Source of the DNA: Bacteroidaceae bacterium
GTDB lineage: Bacteria > Bacteroidota > Bacteroidia > Bacteroidales > Bacteroidaceae
Reading direction: 5' to 3'
Length of the DNA stretch: 64,000 nucleotides
Assembly (NCBI GenBank): GCA_024693505.1
Contig: JAILKU010000001.1
Location: 1-64,000, forward strand
Shown: positions 46,496-56,900 of the stretch, in pieces
Layout of the letters: the number at the start of each line of letters is the position of its first letter
Position numbering within the stretch: position 1 is the stretch's first letter
Program-made: the position numbers and the translations under genes
The notes under the pieces: model-generated
What the model was told of the DNA's origin: nothing
The model's database searches: none
Seen by the model: the letters and a program-made list of their open reading frames with translations, nothing else

Positions 46496-46590
46496 CTGAA
46501 AAATCCGATAGGACGAAGCAAACGACGGAAAAGAAAACCCGTTTGGCATAAAAAAGCAGGTTTTTGTTCGTCTGTTACGATGATTATTCG

Positions 46591-46598
46591 TATCTTTG
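46591..46598 (+). promoter_or_regulatory. -7 element (TATCTTTG) for GH92 gene
   Basis: ttcgTATCTTTGccgcg. Confidence 0.5.
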
Positions 46599-46631
46599 CC
46601 GCGTTAATTATCCATTTTGAACGTAAATAGT

Positions 46632-48875
46632 ATGAAGAAAATCCTGTTATTGAGCCTGGCCGCAGCATGCCTCTGGAGCTGCAAGCAACCTTCCGAGAAG
46701 GAGCCAGTTGATTACGTGAACCCCTACATCGGCAATATCAGCCATCTGCTGGTGCCTACGTTTGCCACGATCCAGCTGCCCAACAGTCTGATGCGCATCT
46801 ATCCCTCGCGCAACGACTACACCACCGAGTTGCTGGACGGCCTGCCCGTCATCGTCACCAACCATCGCGAGCGCTCGGCCTTCCGCCTGAGTGTGACGCA
46901 GGGCGACGAGCTCAGGCCCGTCATCCGCACCAGCTGGGACCAGGAGCACATCACGCCCTACAGCTACGACGTCCAAATTGCCGACAACTCCATCGATGTC
47001 CGCCTGGCCGTCTCGCACCAGAGTGCCATCTACGAATTCGAGTTTCAGGACCCCTCGAAGCCCGCTACCGTCCTGGCCTGCTCCGACAGGGGCGAGATGC
47101 AGACAGCCGGCAAGCAGTTCTGCGGCTACCAGCAGATCAGCCAGAACATGCGGATCTACATGACAGGAGAGTTCGACATAGAGCCCGAGGCATCAGGCGT
47201 GCTGAATGAGGGCCGGATCTCAGGCGAGACGAAGACCGAGGGGCGTCGCGTCGCTGTGGCCTACCGCTTCCCGGCCGGCACAAAGAAAGTCAGCCTGCGC
47301 TACGGCATCTCGCTCATCAGCACCGACCAGGCAGCCAATAACCTGAACCGCGAGCAGCAGGGATTCGACCTGAAGGCCGTGGCCGAGGCTGGGCGGCAGA
47401 CTTGGAACAAGGCCCTCTCCAGCATCCAGGTGGAGGGCGGTACGGAGGATCAGAAGACCGTGCTCTACACCTCTTTCTACCGTACGATGGAGCGCCCTGT
47501 CTGCCTGAGCGAGGACGGCCGCTACTTCAGCGGATTCGACGGGCAGGTACACGAAGACAGCGGCGTGCCCTTCTATACCGACGACTGGATCTGGGACACC
47601 TATCGCGCTGCCCATCCCCTGCGTGCCCTGCTGAGGCCCCAGGAGGAGGAGAACATCATCGCCTCCTACCTGCGAATGGCCGAGCAGATGGGCACCAACT
47701 GGATGCCTACCTTCCCCGAAATGACGGGCGATACTCGCCGGATGAACTCCAATCACGGCGTTGCCATGGTAGCCGATGCCCTCCACAAAGGCCTTAGCGT
47801 TGATGCTGAAAAGGCTTTCGAGTATTGCCGCAAGGGCATCGAGGAAAAGACGCTGGCTCCCTGGTGCGGCAATGCTGCAGGATGGATTGACGATTTCTAC
47901 AAGGAGCACGGCTACATCCCCGCCCTGCGCGAGGGAGAAGCCGAGACCGACCCCAACGTATCCGGCTTCGAGAAACGCCAGCCCATTGCCGTCACCCTGG
48001 GCACCGCCTACGACCAGTGGTGCCTTTCGCGCATCGCCGAGTTCCTGGGCCGTTCCGAGGAGACGGGGAAATACCTGAAATTGAGCTATGACTACAAAAA
48101 CGTGTGGAACCCCGAGACCAAGTTCTTCCATCCGAAAGACAAGGACGGACAGTTCCTGCCCGACTTCGACTACCGCTTCGGTGGCGGCATAGGAGCCCGC
48201 GACGCCTACGACGAGAACAACGGATGGACCTACCGCTGGGACGTACAGCACAACTTTGCCAACCTGGCCCAGCTCATGAGCGGCCGCGAGGAGATGATCA
48301 GGAACCTGGATCAGACCTTTGCCGAACCGATGGGACGCGGCAAGCGCGAGTTCTACGAACAACTGCCCGACCAGACAGGAAACATCGGCCAGTTCACGAT
48401 GGCCAACGAACCGTCGCTGCACATACCTTATATATATAACTATGCGGGAGCGCCCTGGAAGACCCAGAAACGGGTGCGCCAGTGCCTCAACACCTGGTTC
48501 CGGAACGATGTAATGGGCGTACCGGGCGATGAGGACGGCGGCGGACTCACCTCGTTTGTGGTCTTCTCGTCCATCGGCCTCTATCCCGTCACCCCCGGCT
48601 TCCCCGTCTATAACATCGGCAGCCCCCTGTTCAGCGACGTAAGGGTGAACCTGCCTGGCGGCAAGACCTTCCACCTCGTAGCCAAGGACTGCAGCGAGGC
48701 AAACAAGTACATCCAAAGCGCCACGCTGAACGGAGAGACCTGGGGAAAGCCCTGGATCAGCCACGAAGACGTCGTTTCCGGCGGAACGCTCGTCCTGCAG
48801 ATGGGTCCCCGTCCCAACAAGGCCTGGGGTGCTGCGCCCGACGATGCTCCGCCTTCGGCAAAACCCCTCAATTAA
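46632..48875 (+). CDS. GH92-family alpha-mannosidase, lipoprotein
   Basis: KKILLLSLAAACLWSC lipobox; VDYVNPYIGNISHLLVPTFA; NEPSLHIPYIYNYAGAPWKTQKRVR; GVPGDEDGGGLTSFVVFSSIGLYPVTPG. Confidence 0.9.
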   Translation: MKKILLLSLAAACLWSCKQPSEKEPVDYVNPYIGNISHLLVPTFATIQLPNSLMRIYPSRNDYTTELLDGLPVIVTNHRERSAFRLSVTQGDELRPVIRTSWDQEHITPYSYDVQIADNSIDVRLAVSHQSAIYEFEFQDPSKPATVLACSDRGEMQTAGKQFCGYQQISQNMRIYMTGEFDIEPEASGVLNEGRISGETKTEGRRVAVAYRFPAGTKKVSLRYGISLISTDQAANNLNREQQGFDLKAVAEAGRQTWNKALSSIQVEGGTEDQKTVLYTSFYRTMERPVCLSEDGRYFSGFDGQVHEDSGVPFYTDDWIWDTYRAAHPLRALLRPQEEENIIASYLRMAEQMGTNWMPTFPEMTGDTRRMNSNHGVAMVADALHKGLSVDAEKAFEYCRKGIEEKTLAPWCGNAAGWIDDFYKEHGYIPALREGEAETDPNVSGFEKRQPIAVTLGTAYDQWCLSRIAEFLGRSEETGKYLKLSYDYKNVWNPETKFFHPKDKDGQFLPDFDYRFGGGIGARDAYDENNGWTYRWDVQHNFANLAQLMSGREEMIRNLDQTFAEPMGRGKREFYEQLPDQTGNIGQFTMANEPSLHIPYIYNYAGAPWKTQKRVRQCLNTWFRNDVMGVPGDEDGGGLTSFVVFSSIGLYPVTPGFPVYNIGSPLFSDVRVNLPGGKTFHLVAKDCSEANKYIQSATLNGETWGKPWISHEDVVSGGTLVLQMGPRPNKAWGAAPDDAPPSAKPLN

Positions 48876-48920
48876 CGGCAAGGAGAACGCAGCGTCAAAC
48901 ATACAGACAAGGGTGAAATT

Positions 48921-51917
48921 GTGAGAAAACAATTTTCCAGGCTTGTTTCCGTAGCCATTCTTGCCGCGGCAGGCTATATACTGAGTTCCTGCACCGGTTC
49001 CGATATGCCGGGTGTGAGTGATTACAATGTCGTATGGGACAGTCCCTCGGAGAATGCTGCAGGCAGCATGCCTATTGGCAACGGCGAGGTGGGTGCCAAC
49101 TTCTGGGTGGAGCCTTCAGGCGACATGGTGTTCTACATCTCCCGCACCGATGCCTGGAGCGAGACGGGCGAGCTGTACAAACTGGGGCGCATCCGGATAA
49201 GCACAAAGCCCGCCATCACCTCGGCCGGCGATTTCTGCCAGACACTGGATCTCAGGAACGGGCGCATCAACCTGCGCGGTGCCGGCATGGACCTCAGCTT
49301 CTTCATCGACAGCGATTCGCCCACCATCTATCTGACGGGTTCGTCCGCTACGCCCGTTGAGGCGTCTGTGAAGGCCGAAGTATGGCGCACCAGGGAAGAG
49401 TATGTCGGGCAGCACGACATACTGCGCTCGGCAAACGGCTATCCCGACCCCGAGGTCTTCAAGGTATATCCCGACCATGTCCTGAATGAAAAGGATGCGC
49501 TGATGATCTACCATCATAACAAGTGCTCTTTCTACGATGAGGTGCTGGACGCTGAGGGCATTGAGATAGAAGACCGAGCAGCCTACGACCCCTTCATGAA
49601 CCGCTGCTTCGGCTATCGCATCCAAGGAACGGGGATGGAAAAGGTCAGTTCCCAGGATTTGTGCACCTCGGCACCCACAAAGCATATCGACATTCGCATT
49701 CCTACCTTCAGCGGCATCTTCCATAATGCCTCCAAACGCGTGGCAGAGATGCAAGGGCTGACGGCATCCGCCGCACCTGCCGGGGAGGCCATGAAACGCA
49801 CAGCCCGGTTCTGGAATGAGTTTTGGGACCGCAGCTACATCTATGTTCAGACATCATGCGACGAAGACCTGGCCTTCCGCATCAACTCCTCCTACATCCT
49901 GCAGCGGTGGATACAGGCCTGCGGAGGGCGGGGCAACTACCCCATCAAGTTCAACGGCTCCATCTTTACCGTAGATCCCCCGCTGACGAATGCTGCTGAG
50001 AACCACTCACCCGACTATCGCAGGTGGGGCGGCGACTTCTGGTGGCAGAACACGCGCCTGAACTACCATCCCATGCTGAAGAGCGGCGACTACGACATGA
50101 TGAAACCGCTCTTCGAGCACTACTTCCGCAACCTGCCCATGATGAAGGCCAACGCCCGGGCACTGGCCGGAGTGGATGGCGCCCTGAGCCCTGAGACAGC
50201 TACGGTGTACGGCACCTACAGCTATACCGACTATACCTTTCACGGTCAGCAGGTTGAGAAGTTTGCCAGCAACCCCTACATCCGCTACCACTGGGATTCC
50301 AGCGTGGAGATGATATCCCTGATGCTCGACTACTACGATTACACCCGGGATGCCGAGTTCGTAGGCAGCCGGCTCGTCCCGTATGCCCGGGAGATGCTGA
50401 AGTTCTACAGGAATTTCTATGGACGCGATGACAAGGGCAAGCTCGTCATCAGCCCCACACAGTCGCTGGAGACCTACTGGTATGACGTGGTGAACGACAT
50501 GCCCACCGTAGCCGGCCTCCGGGACGTGGTGCCCCGACTGCTCGCCCTGCCAAAGCATTTGAGCACTCCCGAAGACATAGCGCTCTGGAAAGAGATGAGC
50601 GACATCATGCCCGAATTGCCCACGAAGGAGATGAACGGCAAGACGCAGTTTGCTCCCGCCGAACGGTTCAATCCGCAGCGCACCAATGTGGAGAACCCCC
50701 GCCTCTATCCCGTCTTCCCCTTCCACCTGTGCAACATCAGCACAGACAACCTGCAGATGGGCATTGATTCCTACTGGGACCGCGAGGCGAGGGACGACTT
50801 CGGATGGAGCCAGGACGGTCAGGAGGCCGCTCGCCTGGGACTGACAGACGAGGCGGTGCGCCTGCTGGATATTCACACCCGGAACAGCAACCCCAACTTC
50901 CGCTTCCGGGCCATCTGGGGACCCAACTACGACTGGACACCCGACCAGGACCACGGGGCAAGCCTGCTGATGATACTACAGGACATGGTGCTCCAGACAT
51001 GGAACGACAAGGACTATCTCCTGCCCGCATTCCCCAAGAACTGGGGTGTGAAGTACAGGCTCCACTCCCATGCCGGACGTATCGTGGAGGGAGAATACAA
51101 CTGGAAGAAAACTCCCGGACACCACTTCGCAGATGGCATCTGCATCGAATGCGGAGAACCCGACCCAGCCTTTCTGCCCGTAGCGGACGGCTGGTATGAG
51201 GTGGGCACTCCCGCACAGCTCCAGTTCATATCCAACCTCGTGAACAAGGGAAGGAGAGACATCAAGGTCCGTCTGACAGCCGACATCGACCTGAGCGGCA
51301 TCAGCTATTTCCCACCGATCGGGAAACTGTATTGGCCCAACGGCCCCATGCAGTCCTTCGGCGGCATCTTCGACGGGCAGGGCCACATTATCTGTAATCT
51401 GAGTATCGACAAGGATGATGCCGGTGCAGAAACAGGCCTGTTCGGTCGTCTGGACGGCGCGACCGTCCGGAACCTCGGCATCGTGAACGCCACCATCAAG
51501 AACTCCTCCGCCCTGCGTGCCGGTGTGCTCGGCGGATGCGCCGTCAATTCAAGAATTGCCAACTGTTTCACCGCAGGCGACATCCAGATGGAGAACTGCA
51601 TCTGCAGCCTCAACAACAGGAACGGAGACGGTCTGTTCGGCCTGATAGCCTCCGGGACTGAAATAACCGACTGCTACACCACCTACGGCACGATAGGCTA
51701 CGAAGACCCGGGCAACACGATTGCAAACTGCTACTGGGGCGAGGAGGCCGTTTCGGAGGCTCCCACCGGCGAACTCTGCTATAAGTTGAACGAAGGACGC
51801 ACAGAAGACATTGTTTGGCATCAGACCTTAGGCGAGGATGCGTACCCCATACCGAATGCTTCGCACATGCCTGTCATTAAAAACGAGGACGGCAGCTATG
51901 GGAACACCGGCACTTGA
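48921..51917 (+). CDS. DUF5703-type glycoside hydrolase-like lipoprotein with C-terminal GLUG-like repeats
   Basis: GTG start; ILAAAGYILSSC lipobox; YNVVWDSPSENAAGSMPIGNGEVGANFWVEPSGDMVFYISRTDAW; C-terminal GGIFDGQGHIICNLSI / GLFGRLDGATVRNLGIVNATI. Confidence 0.82.
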   Translation: MRKQFSRLVSVAILAAAGYILSSCTGSDMPGVSDYNVVWDSPSENAAGSMPIGNGEVGANFWVEPSGDMVFYISRTDAWSETGELYKLGRIRISTKPAITSAGDFCQTLDLRNGRINLRGAGMDLSFFIDSDSPTIYLTGSSATPVEASVKAEVWRTREEYVGQHDILRSANGYPDPEVFKVYPDHVLNEKDALMIYHHNKCSFYDEVLDAEGIEIEDRAAYDPFMNRCFGYRIQGTGMEKVSSQDLCTSAPTKHIDIRIPTFSGIFHNASKRVAEMQGLTASAAPAGEAMKRTARFWNEFWDRSYIYVQTSCDEDLAFRINSSYILQRWIQACGGRGNYPIKFNGSIFTVDPPLTNAAENHSPDYRRWGGDFWWQNTRLNYHPMLKSGDYDMMKPLFEHYFRNLPMMKANARALAGVDGALSPETATVYGTYSYTDYTFHGQQVEKFASNPYIRYHWDSSVEMISLMLDYYDYTRDAEFVGSRLVPYAREMLKFYRNFYGRDDKGKLVISPTQSLETYWYDVVNDMPTVAGLRDVVPRLLALPKHLSTPEDIALWKEMSDIMPELPTKEMNGKTQFAPAERFNPQRTNVENPRLYPVFPFHLCNISTDNLQMGIDSYWDREARDDFGWSQDGQEAARLGLTDEAVRLLDIHTRNSNPNFRFRAIWGPNYDWTPDQDHGASLLMILQDMVLQTWNDKDYLLPAFPKNWGVKYRLHSHAGRIVEGEYNWKKTPGHHFADGICIECGEPDPAFLPVADGWYEVGTPAQLQFISNLVNKGRRDIKVRLTADIDLSGISYFPPIGKLYWPNGPMQSFGGIFDGQGHIICNLSIDKDDAGAETGLFGRLDGATVRNLGIVNATIKNSSALRAGVLGGCAVNSRIANCFTAGDIQMENCICSLNNRNGDGLFGLIASGTEITDCYTTYGTIGYEDPGNTIANCYWGEEAVSEAPTGELCYKLNEGRTEDIVWHQTLGEDAYPIPNASHMPVIKNEDGSYGNTGT

Positions 51918-52295
51918 CGGCACGGGAAAACGGATGGCAGGAAGCAAGTGTCCGATGTCGGATCACCAATACTTGAAATAGGAATTTCCCAAATGCAATA
52001 AGTGCAATAACTGCAAAAAGTGCAATAAGTTTTCTTTAGAGAGTGGCAACGGCGCCAGCCACTCTCCCCTCCTCTCGGGAGGGGCTGGGGGAGGGTCTTT
52101 TTCTTACGCGAGGCGGGTCTAGTAAAATTTACACCCGGGTCTAGGTAAATTTACTGCCGCCGTCTGTAGAGAGACTTTGTTTGTATCATTAAGTCAAAGA
52201 ACACTGGTTATATGGTAACCGACCTTTTTTGGATATGTGGGGAAGCTCTGATGTTGTCCGGACTAAGTCGAGCCGCCGTCCACGTTTTTCTGGTG

Positions 52296-52303
52296 CAAAG
52301 GTA
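52296..52303 (-). promoter_or_regulatory. -7 element (TACCTTTG) adjacent to right-arm iteron array 1
   Basis: ggtgCAAAGGTAcaac on + strand. Confidence 0.6.
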
Positions 52304-52320
52304 CAACATTTATTTTGCGC

Positions 52321-52418
52321 GATGCACTAAACTGCACTAAACTGCACTATACTGCACTAAACTGCACGATATTGCACTAAACTGCGCTAAACTGCACTTT
52401 ACTGCAGGGTATTGCAGT
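52321..52418 (-). repeat. 10-bp tandem iteron array 1 (~10 units), right arm
   Basis: gatgcactaa actgcactaa actgcactat actgcactaa actgcacgat attgcactaa actgcgctaa actgcacttt actgcagggt attgcag. Confidence 0.92.
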
Positions 52419-52437
52419 TTTTGCTTCATTCGCGGTG

Positions 52438-52445
52438 CAAAGATA
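52438..52445 (-). promoter_or_regulatory. second -7 element (TATCTTTG) in right arm
   Basis: cggtgCAAAGATAcaac on + strand. Confidence 0.6.
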
Positions 52446-52462
52446 CAACAGTTTTTTTGCGC

Positions 52463-52520
52463 GAGGAGCGATACGGCGCGATATGGAACGATATGGAACG
52501 ATAAGGCGCGATAACACTGC
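52463..52520 (-). repeat. 10-bp tandem iteron array 2 (~5 units), right arm
   Basis: gaggagcg atacggcgcg atatggaacg atatggaacg ataaggcgcg ataac. Confidence 0.85.
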
Positions 52521-53317
52521 AAAAAACAGAATTTTTGCAGTTATTGCAGTTATTGCAGTTATTGCATTTGGGTATGTCGCTAAATTATATAAAAATATAA
52601 TTACATATGGATATATATTTTTGTATTATATTAGCGGAAAATGGAAAGTCGGCGATTTGCAAAGTGCAATAACTGCAAACTTTGCAAAAAACAATGCGCC
52701 CTAGCAAGACACATCTTGCTATGTATGCCATTTAGGGTAAAAAGCTAATACTCTGATTATGTTATAGTTGAGACGCTAGTGTGAAAAATATTTACATAAA
52801 ACAGGCATGGGCTCTTTCGTCTGCATAAAAAAATCTTTACATGAAAAATGCCGTGAAAATAGCCAAATGGCTCAAAAAAGTGGCAGAAAACATAAACTTT
52901 AAGGTCCAAATAAAGAAAGGAAATGAAGGAAAATATCTTCTGAAGTGGGAAATAAACCATCATCAAATGTGAGTAAATATCCGCGTTTTTCGTGTTTTTC
53001 GCCCGTTTTCGGCATAAAATAACGGGATTAATGGATGATTAACGGGCGATTAATGATAATTATACGTTTCAAAATAGACATTAATTGCCGTTAATGAGCC
53101 ATTAATTGACCTTTAATTGACGAATATGGGTATAGACTTTGACGGCAAAAGCCAAGCTTTCCTTTATTTCGGGACCTAAAAGACGGTACTCGGAATCCAT
53201 TCAATCTATGCCAGGGTTAAGGCAGAAACCATTCAACTTTTCCAGGGAAGGACGGTCGCGCGCTACCGGATTATTCGCAGGCAGTAGGCCATTTAATAAT
53301 GGTGCTACAACGGGCAG

Positions 53318-53785
53318 CTAATCCTCGGCAGGTTGCTTTACCTGGCGCTTCAGGCTGAGATTGTTGCGGATGAACTGGCCTGCAGCCATGATGGGCAGGA
53401 CTACGCGAGGGAAACCGGCCTCCTCGGTACGGACGGCCAGGATGCCACGGGTGGCACCGATGGTGATGTCGGCCATGTACTGCACCAGTCCGGCGGGAAG
53501 AACCCACTCGTCGCCCTGCAGATTGTACATGGCGCTCCACCCCTCGCGCGCAAACTCGAAGACGGCCTGCACACTCATGATGAGCTGGGTGATGTCGTTC
53601 TTCTTATACTCGAAATGAGCCGTACAGCGTACGATGCGCTTGTCCGTCTCGCTGTTGAACTGTATCTGGTTCGTGATCTGCAGCTCGCCTTCGGGCCACT
53701 CGTTTGTAAGCGTAGCAAACTGAAGCTGCCTGACATCCAGCAGGCGGAACTGCACCTGTATCTGCTTCTGATTCTTATTTTCCAT
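53318..53785 (-). CDS. SecB-like export chaperone candidate
   Basis: MENKNQKQIQVQFRLLDVRQLQF...RCTAHFEYKKN...IMSVQAVFEF...LVQYMADITIGATRGILAVRTEEAGFPRVVLPIMAAGQFIRN; SecB-type order of motifs; beside secDF. Confidence 0.65.
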   Translation of the reverse strand: MENKNQKQIQVQFRLLDVRQLQFATLTNEWPEGELQITNQIQFNSETDKRIVRCTAHFEYKKNDITQLIMSVQAVFEFAREGWSAMYNLQGDEWVLPAGLVQYMADITIGATRGILAVRTEEAGFPRVVLPIMAAGQFIRNNLSLKRQVKQPAED

Positions 53786-53824
53786 ACATTTTCTCTCTTT
53801 AAACTTTGTACTTTTGAACCCCAT

Positions 53825-53863
53825 GATAAAAAACCGGGCACCCCTCAACGATGAGGAGTGCCC
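53825..53863 (-). terminator. Rho-independent terminator downstream of secDF
   Basis: GGGCACTCCTCATCGTTGAGGGGTGCCCGGTTTTTT on minus strand. Confidence 0.88.
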
Positions 53864-53982
53864 TGCGTTATATTCAGTATCCCTTAGCCCGCGGCAAATA
53901 TCATAGACGGATAACCTCTCTTAACTCGCACGCGTACATTATAATATATATTATACTATGCTATGCCAGGATACACTCCAAG

Positions 53983-56900
53983 TTATTTCTTCTCAGCCAC
54001 CTCGTTCTCCTTAATGCTGCGGCCCATAGTCAGGTAGGCAGTAGGAGCTGCGATGAAGATGGACGAGCACGTACCAAAGATAACACCCAGAATCATGGCG
54101 AAGGCGAAGCTGCGGATGCTGGCGCCGCCCAGGCAGAAGATAACGGCCAGTACGATGAACGTGCTGACAGAGGTGTTGATTGTACGGTTCAGGGTGCTGT
54201 TCAGCGAAATATTGAACAGTTCCTGACGGTCGCGCTTGGGGAACAGGCCAATGAACTCGCGGATACGGTCGAACACCACCACCTTATCGTTGATGGAGTA
54301 ACCGATAGCCGTCAGCACAGCACCGATGAACGTCTGGTCGATCTCCAGGCTGAAGGGCAGAATGCCCCACCAGATGGCGTACATACCCAGGATGAGGATG
54401 ATGTCGACAATCAGAGCCGTTATGGCGCCCACGGAGAAGGCGAAGTTGCGGAAACGGATGAGGATGTAGACGAAGATGGCGATAAAGGCCAAGATGACGC
54501 TGATGATAGCGCCGCGAGTGATATCCTCGGCCACAGAGGGTCCTACCTTCTGGCTGCTGATGATGGAGCCACCGGCACGCTCGTCGCGGTTGATGAAGTT
54601 CTCCAGGGTCAGGTCGGAAGACAGCAGGTTGCCGCCCTTGAGCACGTTGAACAGTTTCTCTTCAATCTCGCTGTCCACCTCTATAGCATCCTCTTCAATA
54701 CGGTAGTTTGTGCTGATACGGATGGTCTTGCCCTCGGTACCCAATGCAATAGCGCTGGTGTTGCTCTCGGGGAAGGCATCGTCCAGCAGGCCACGGATGG
54801 TCTCGGGACTTACCTCGTTCTCGAAGAGCACGACGAAGTTACGACCACCAGTGAAGTCGATACTCTTACTGAAGCCACGAACCAGCATGAAGCCTATGCT
54901 GATGAGAGCCAGCACACCGAAGATGGCGAAGCTCTTCTTGTAGGCACTCATGAACTTGTATGTGGGGTTCTGGAAGGATATCTTCTTGCCAATAGCCGTC
55001 TGGAAGGTCAGGTTAAGCCACTTGTCGCGATCCATCATCTGCGTGTAAACGACGCGGGTCAGGAACACAGCGGTGAAGAAGCTGACACAGATACCGATGA
55101 GCAATGTGGTGGCGAAGCCGCGGATGGGTCCCGTACCGAAGTAGTACAGGATGATAGCGGTAATGACGCTGGTAACGTTAGAGTCCAGAATGGCGCTGAA
55201 GGCATTGCTGTAACCGGCACTTAGTGCCTCGCGTACCTTCTTGCCGGCCTTCAGTTCCTCCTTTGTACGCTCATAGATAAGCACGTTGGCATCCACAGCC
55301 ATACCCAGAGAAAGTACCATACCGGCAATACCGCTCATGGTCAGGGCTGCCTGGAAACTGGTCAGGATTCCTACGGTGAAGAACAGGTTCAGAATCAGGG
55401 CGCAGTTGGCAACCATACCGGGAATAAGGCCATACATGGTAATCATGTAGATCATCAGGATAACGAATGCGATAACGCAACTCCAGATACCCTGACGGAT
55501 GGACTCGGCACCCAGAGAGGGACCAACGATTTCCTCGCTCACGATCTTAGCAGGAGCGGGCATCTTACCTGACTTCAGCACATTGGCCAAGTCGCGGGTG
55601 TCCTCTGTCGTGAAGTGTCCAGTAATCTCGGAACGACCGCCTGTAATCTCATTCTGCACATTGGGTGCACTATATACGTTGTCATCCAATACGATTGCAA
55701 TGGCGCGGTTTACATTGGCACGCGTCAGGGCAGCCCAGCGGCGTGCACCATCGACGTTCATGCTCATGCTGACGCAAGGACGTCCATGCTGGTCGTATGA
55801 CTCGCTGGCATCAATTACTACATCGCCTTCCAGCGGAGCGCGACCATTGCGCTCAGTTACCTTAATGGCATAAAGTTCATAGATATTGGCACTACTGCCT
55901 TCACCAATACCCTTCACACCCCACTTCAAACGCAGGTCGGCAGGCAATACCTCCTTAGCCTCGGGGGTTTCCAGAAGAGCGGTCAGGTCGTCCATATCAC
56001 GCTTTGCAGCATAACCTACGGCGCAACCATAGGCGCCCTGAATGACCTGCAAGCGGCTCAGGATGGGGTGCTGGCGGTGTGCCTTCTCAATTTCCTCGGC
56101 ACTCATGGGAGAAGCGCTCTCGCCATCCTCTGCCTTAGAACCCAGCGCTTCGGCCAAGTCGCCCTTGGCAGCCTTGGCGCTATCAGCTGCTGCTTCCTCC
56201 TGAACGGGAGCAGCGGGAGTCTCGGCAACGGTCTCGCCTTCGGGAGCTTCCTGCTCCTCTATGCCGCTAAGTGCAGCAGCCAGCTTGCCATCTAACGTCA
56301 CAAGGAAAGGTACAATCTCCTGGGTGTTGTAGGTCTCCCAAAACTCCAGGTTGGCACTACCCTGCAAGAGCTTACGTACGCGTTCAGGCTCTTTCACACC
56401 AGGCATTTCCACCATGATGCGACCCTCCTGACCCTCGAGGGCCTGGATGTTGGGCTGTACTACGCCGAAACGGTCAATACGCGTGCGCAACACATTATAA
56501 GAATTATTGATTGCACTCTTCACTTCGTCGCGCAGCACGCTCTCTACCTGTGAGTCGGTGCTCTTGGTCGTCACCTTGTCGCGCAATTGCTGAGTGGCAA
56601 ACAACTCGGCCAGACTCTTTTGGGGAGCCAGCGCCTTGTAATCCTTGATAAACAGACTGATAAAATCATTTTGGCTGCTTGCAGCCTCGCTGGTCGCCTG
56701 TTCGACGGCCTTGCGAAAGTTTTCGTCGGTCTCCTCCTTGTGGTCAGAAAGTGCCTTCACTACATCGGGTACGCTCACTTCCAAGATGACGTTCATACCG
56801 CCCTTCAGGTCCAGACCCAGTCCGATACCCATCTCGCGGCATTCCTTCAGAGTCCACACATTTAAGTACACCCTGTTGTTAAGCAAGGAGTCCATGTAGT

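Larger units (their letters stand above)
51991..53255 (-). repeat. right arm of ~1.27-kb inverted repeat
   Basis: Reverse complement of 31250-32521; same landmarks in order. Confidence 0.9.

Noticed and set aside
47220-48932. 570-aa ORF antisense to GH92
   Set aside because: Shadow ORF of a high-GC3 gene; no recognisable domain
52757-52966. 69-aa ORF in right repeat arm (MMMVYFPLQKIFSF...)
   Set aside because: Equivalent frame in the left arm is interrupted by TAG; probably not coding
31250-53255. Composite transposon or prophage
   Set aside because: No transposase, integrase or phage genes in or between the arms, and no clear target-site duplication at the outer ends
53851-55224. 457-aa + strand ORF opposite secDF
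   Set aside because: Shadow ORF; SecDF on minus strand is unambiguous
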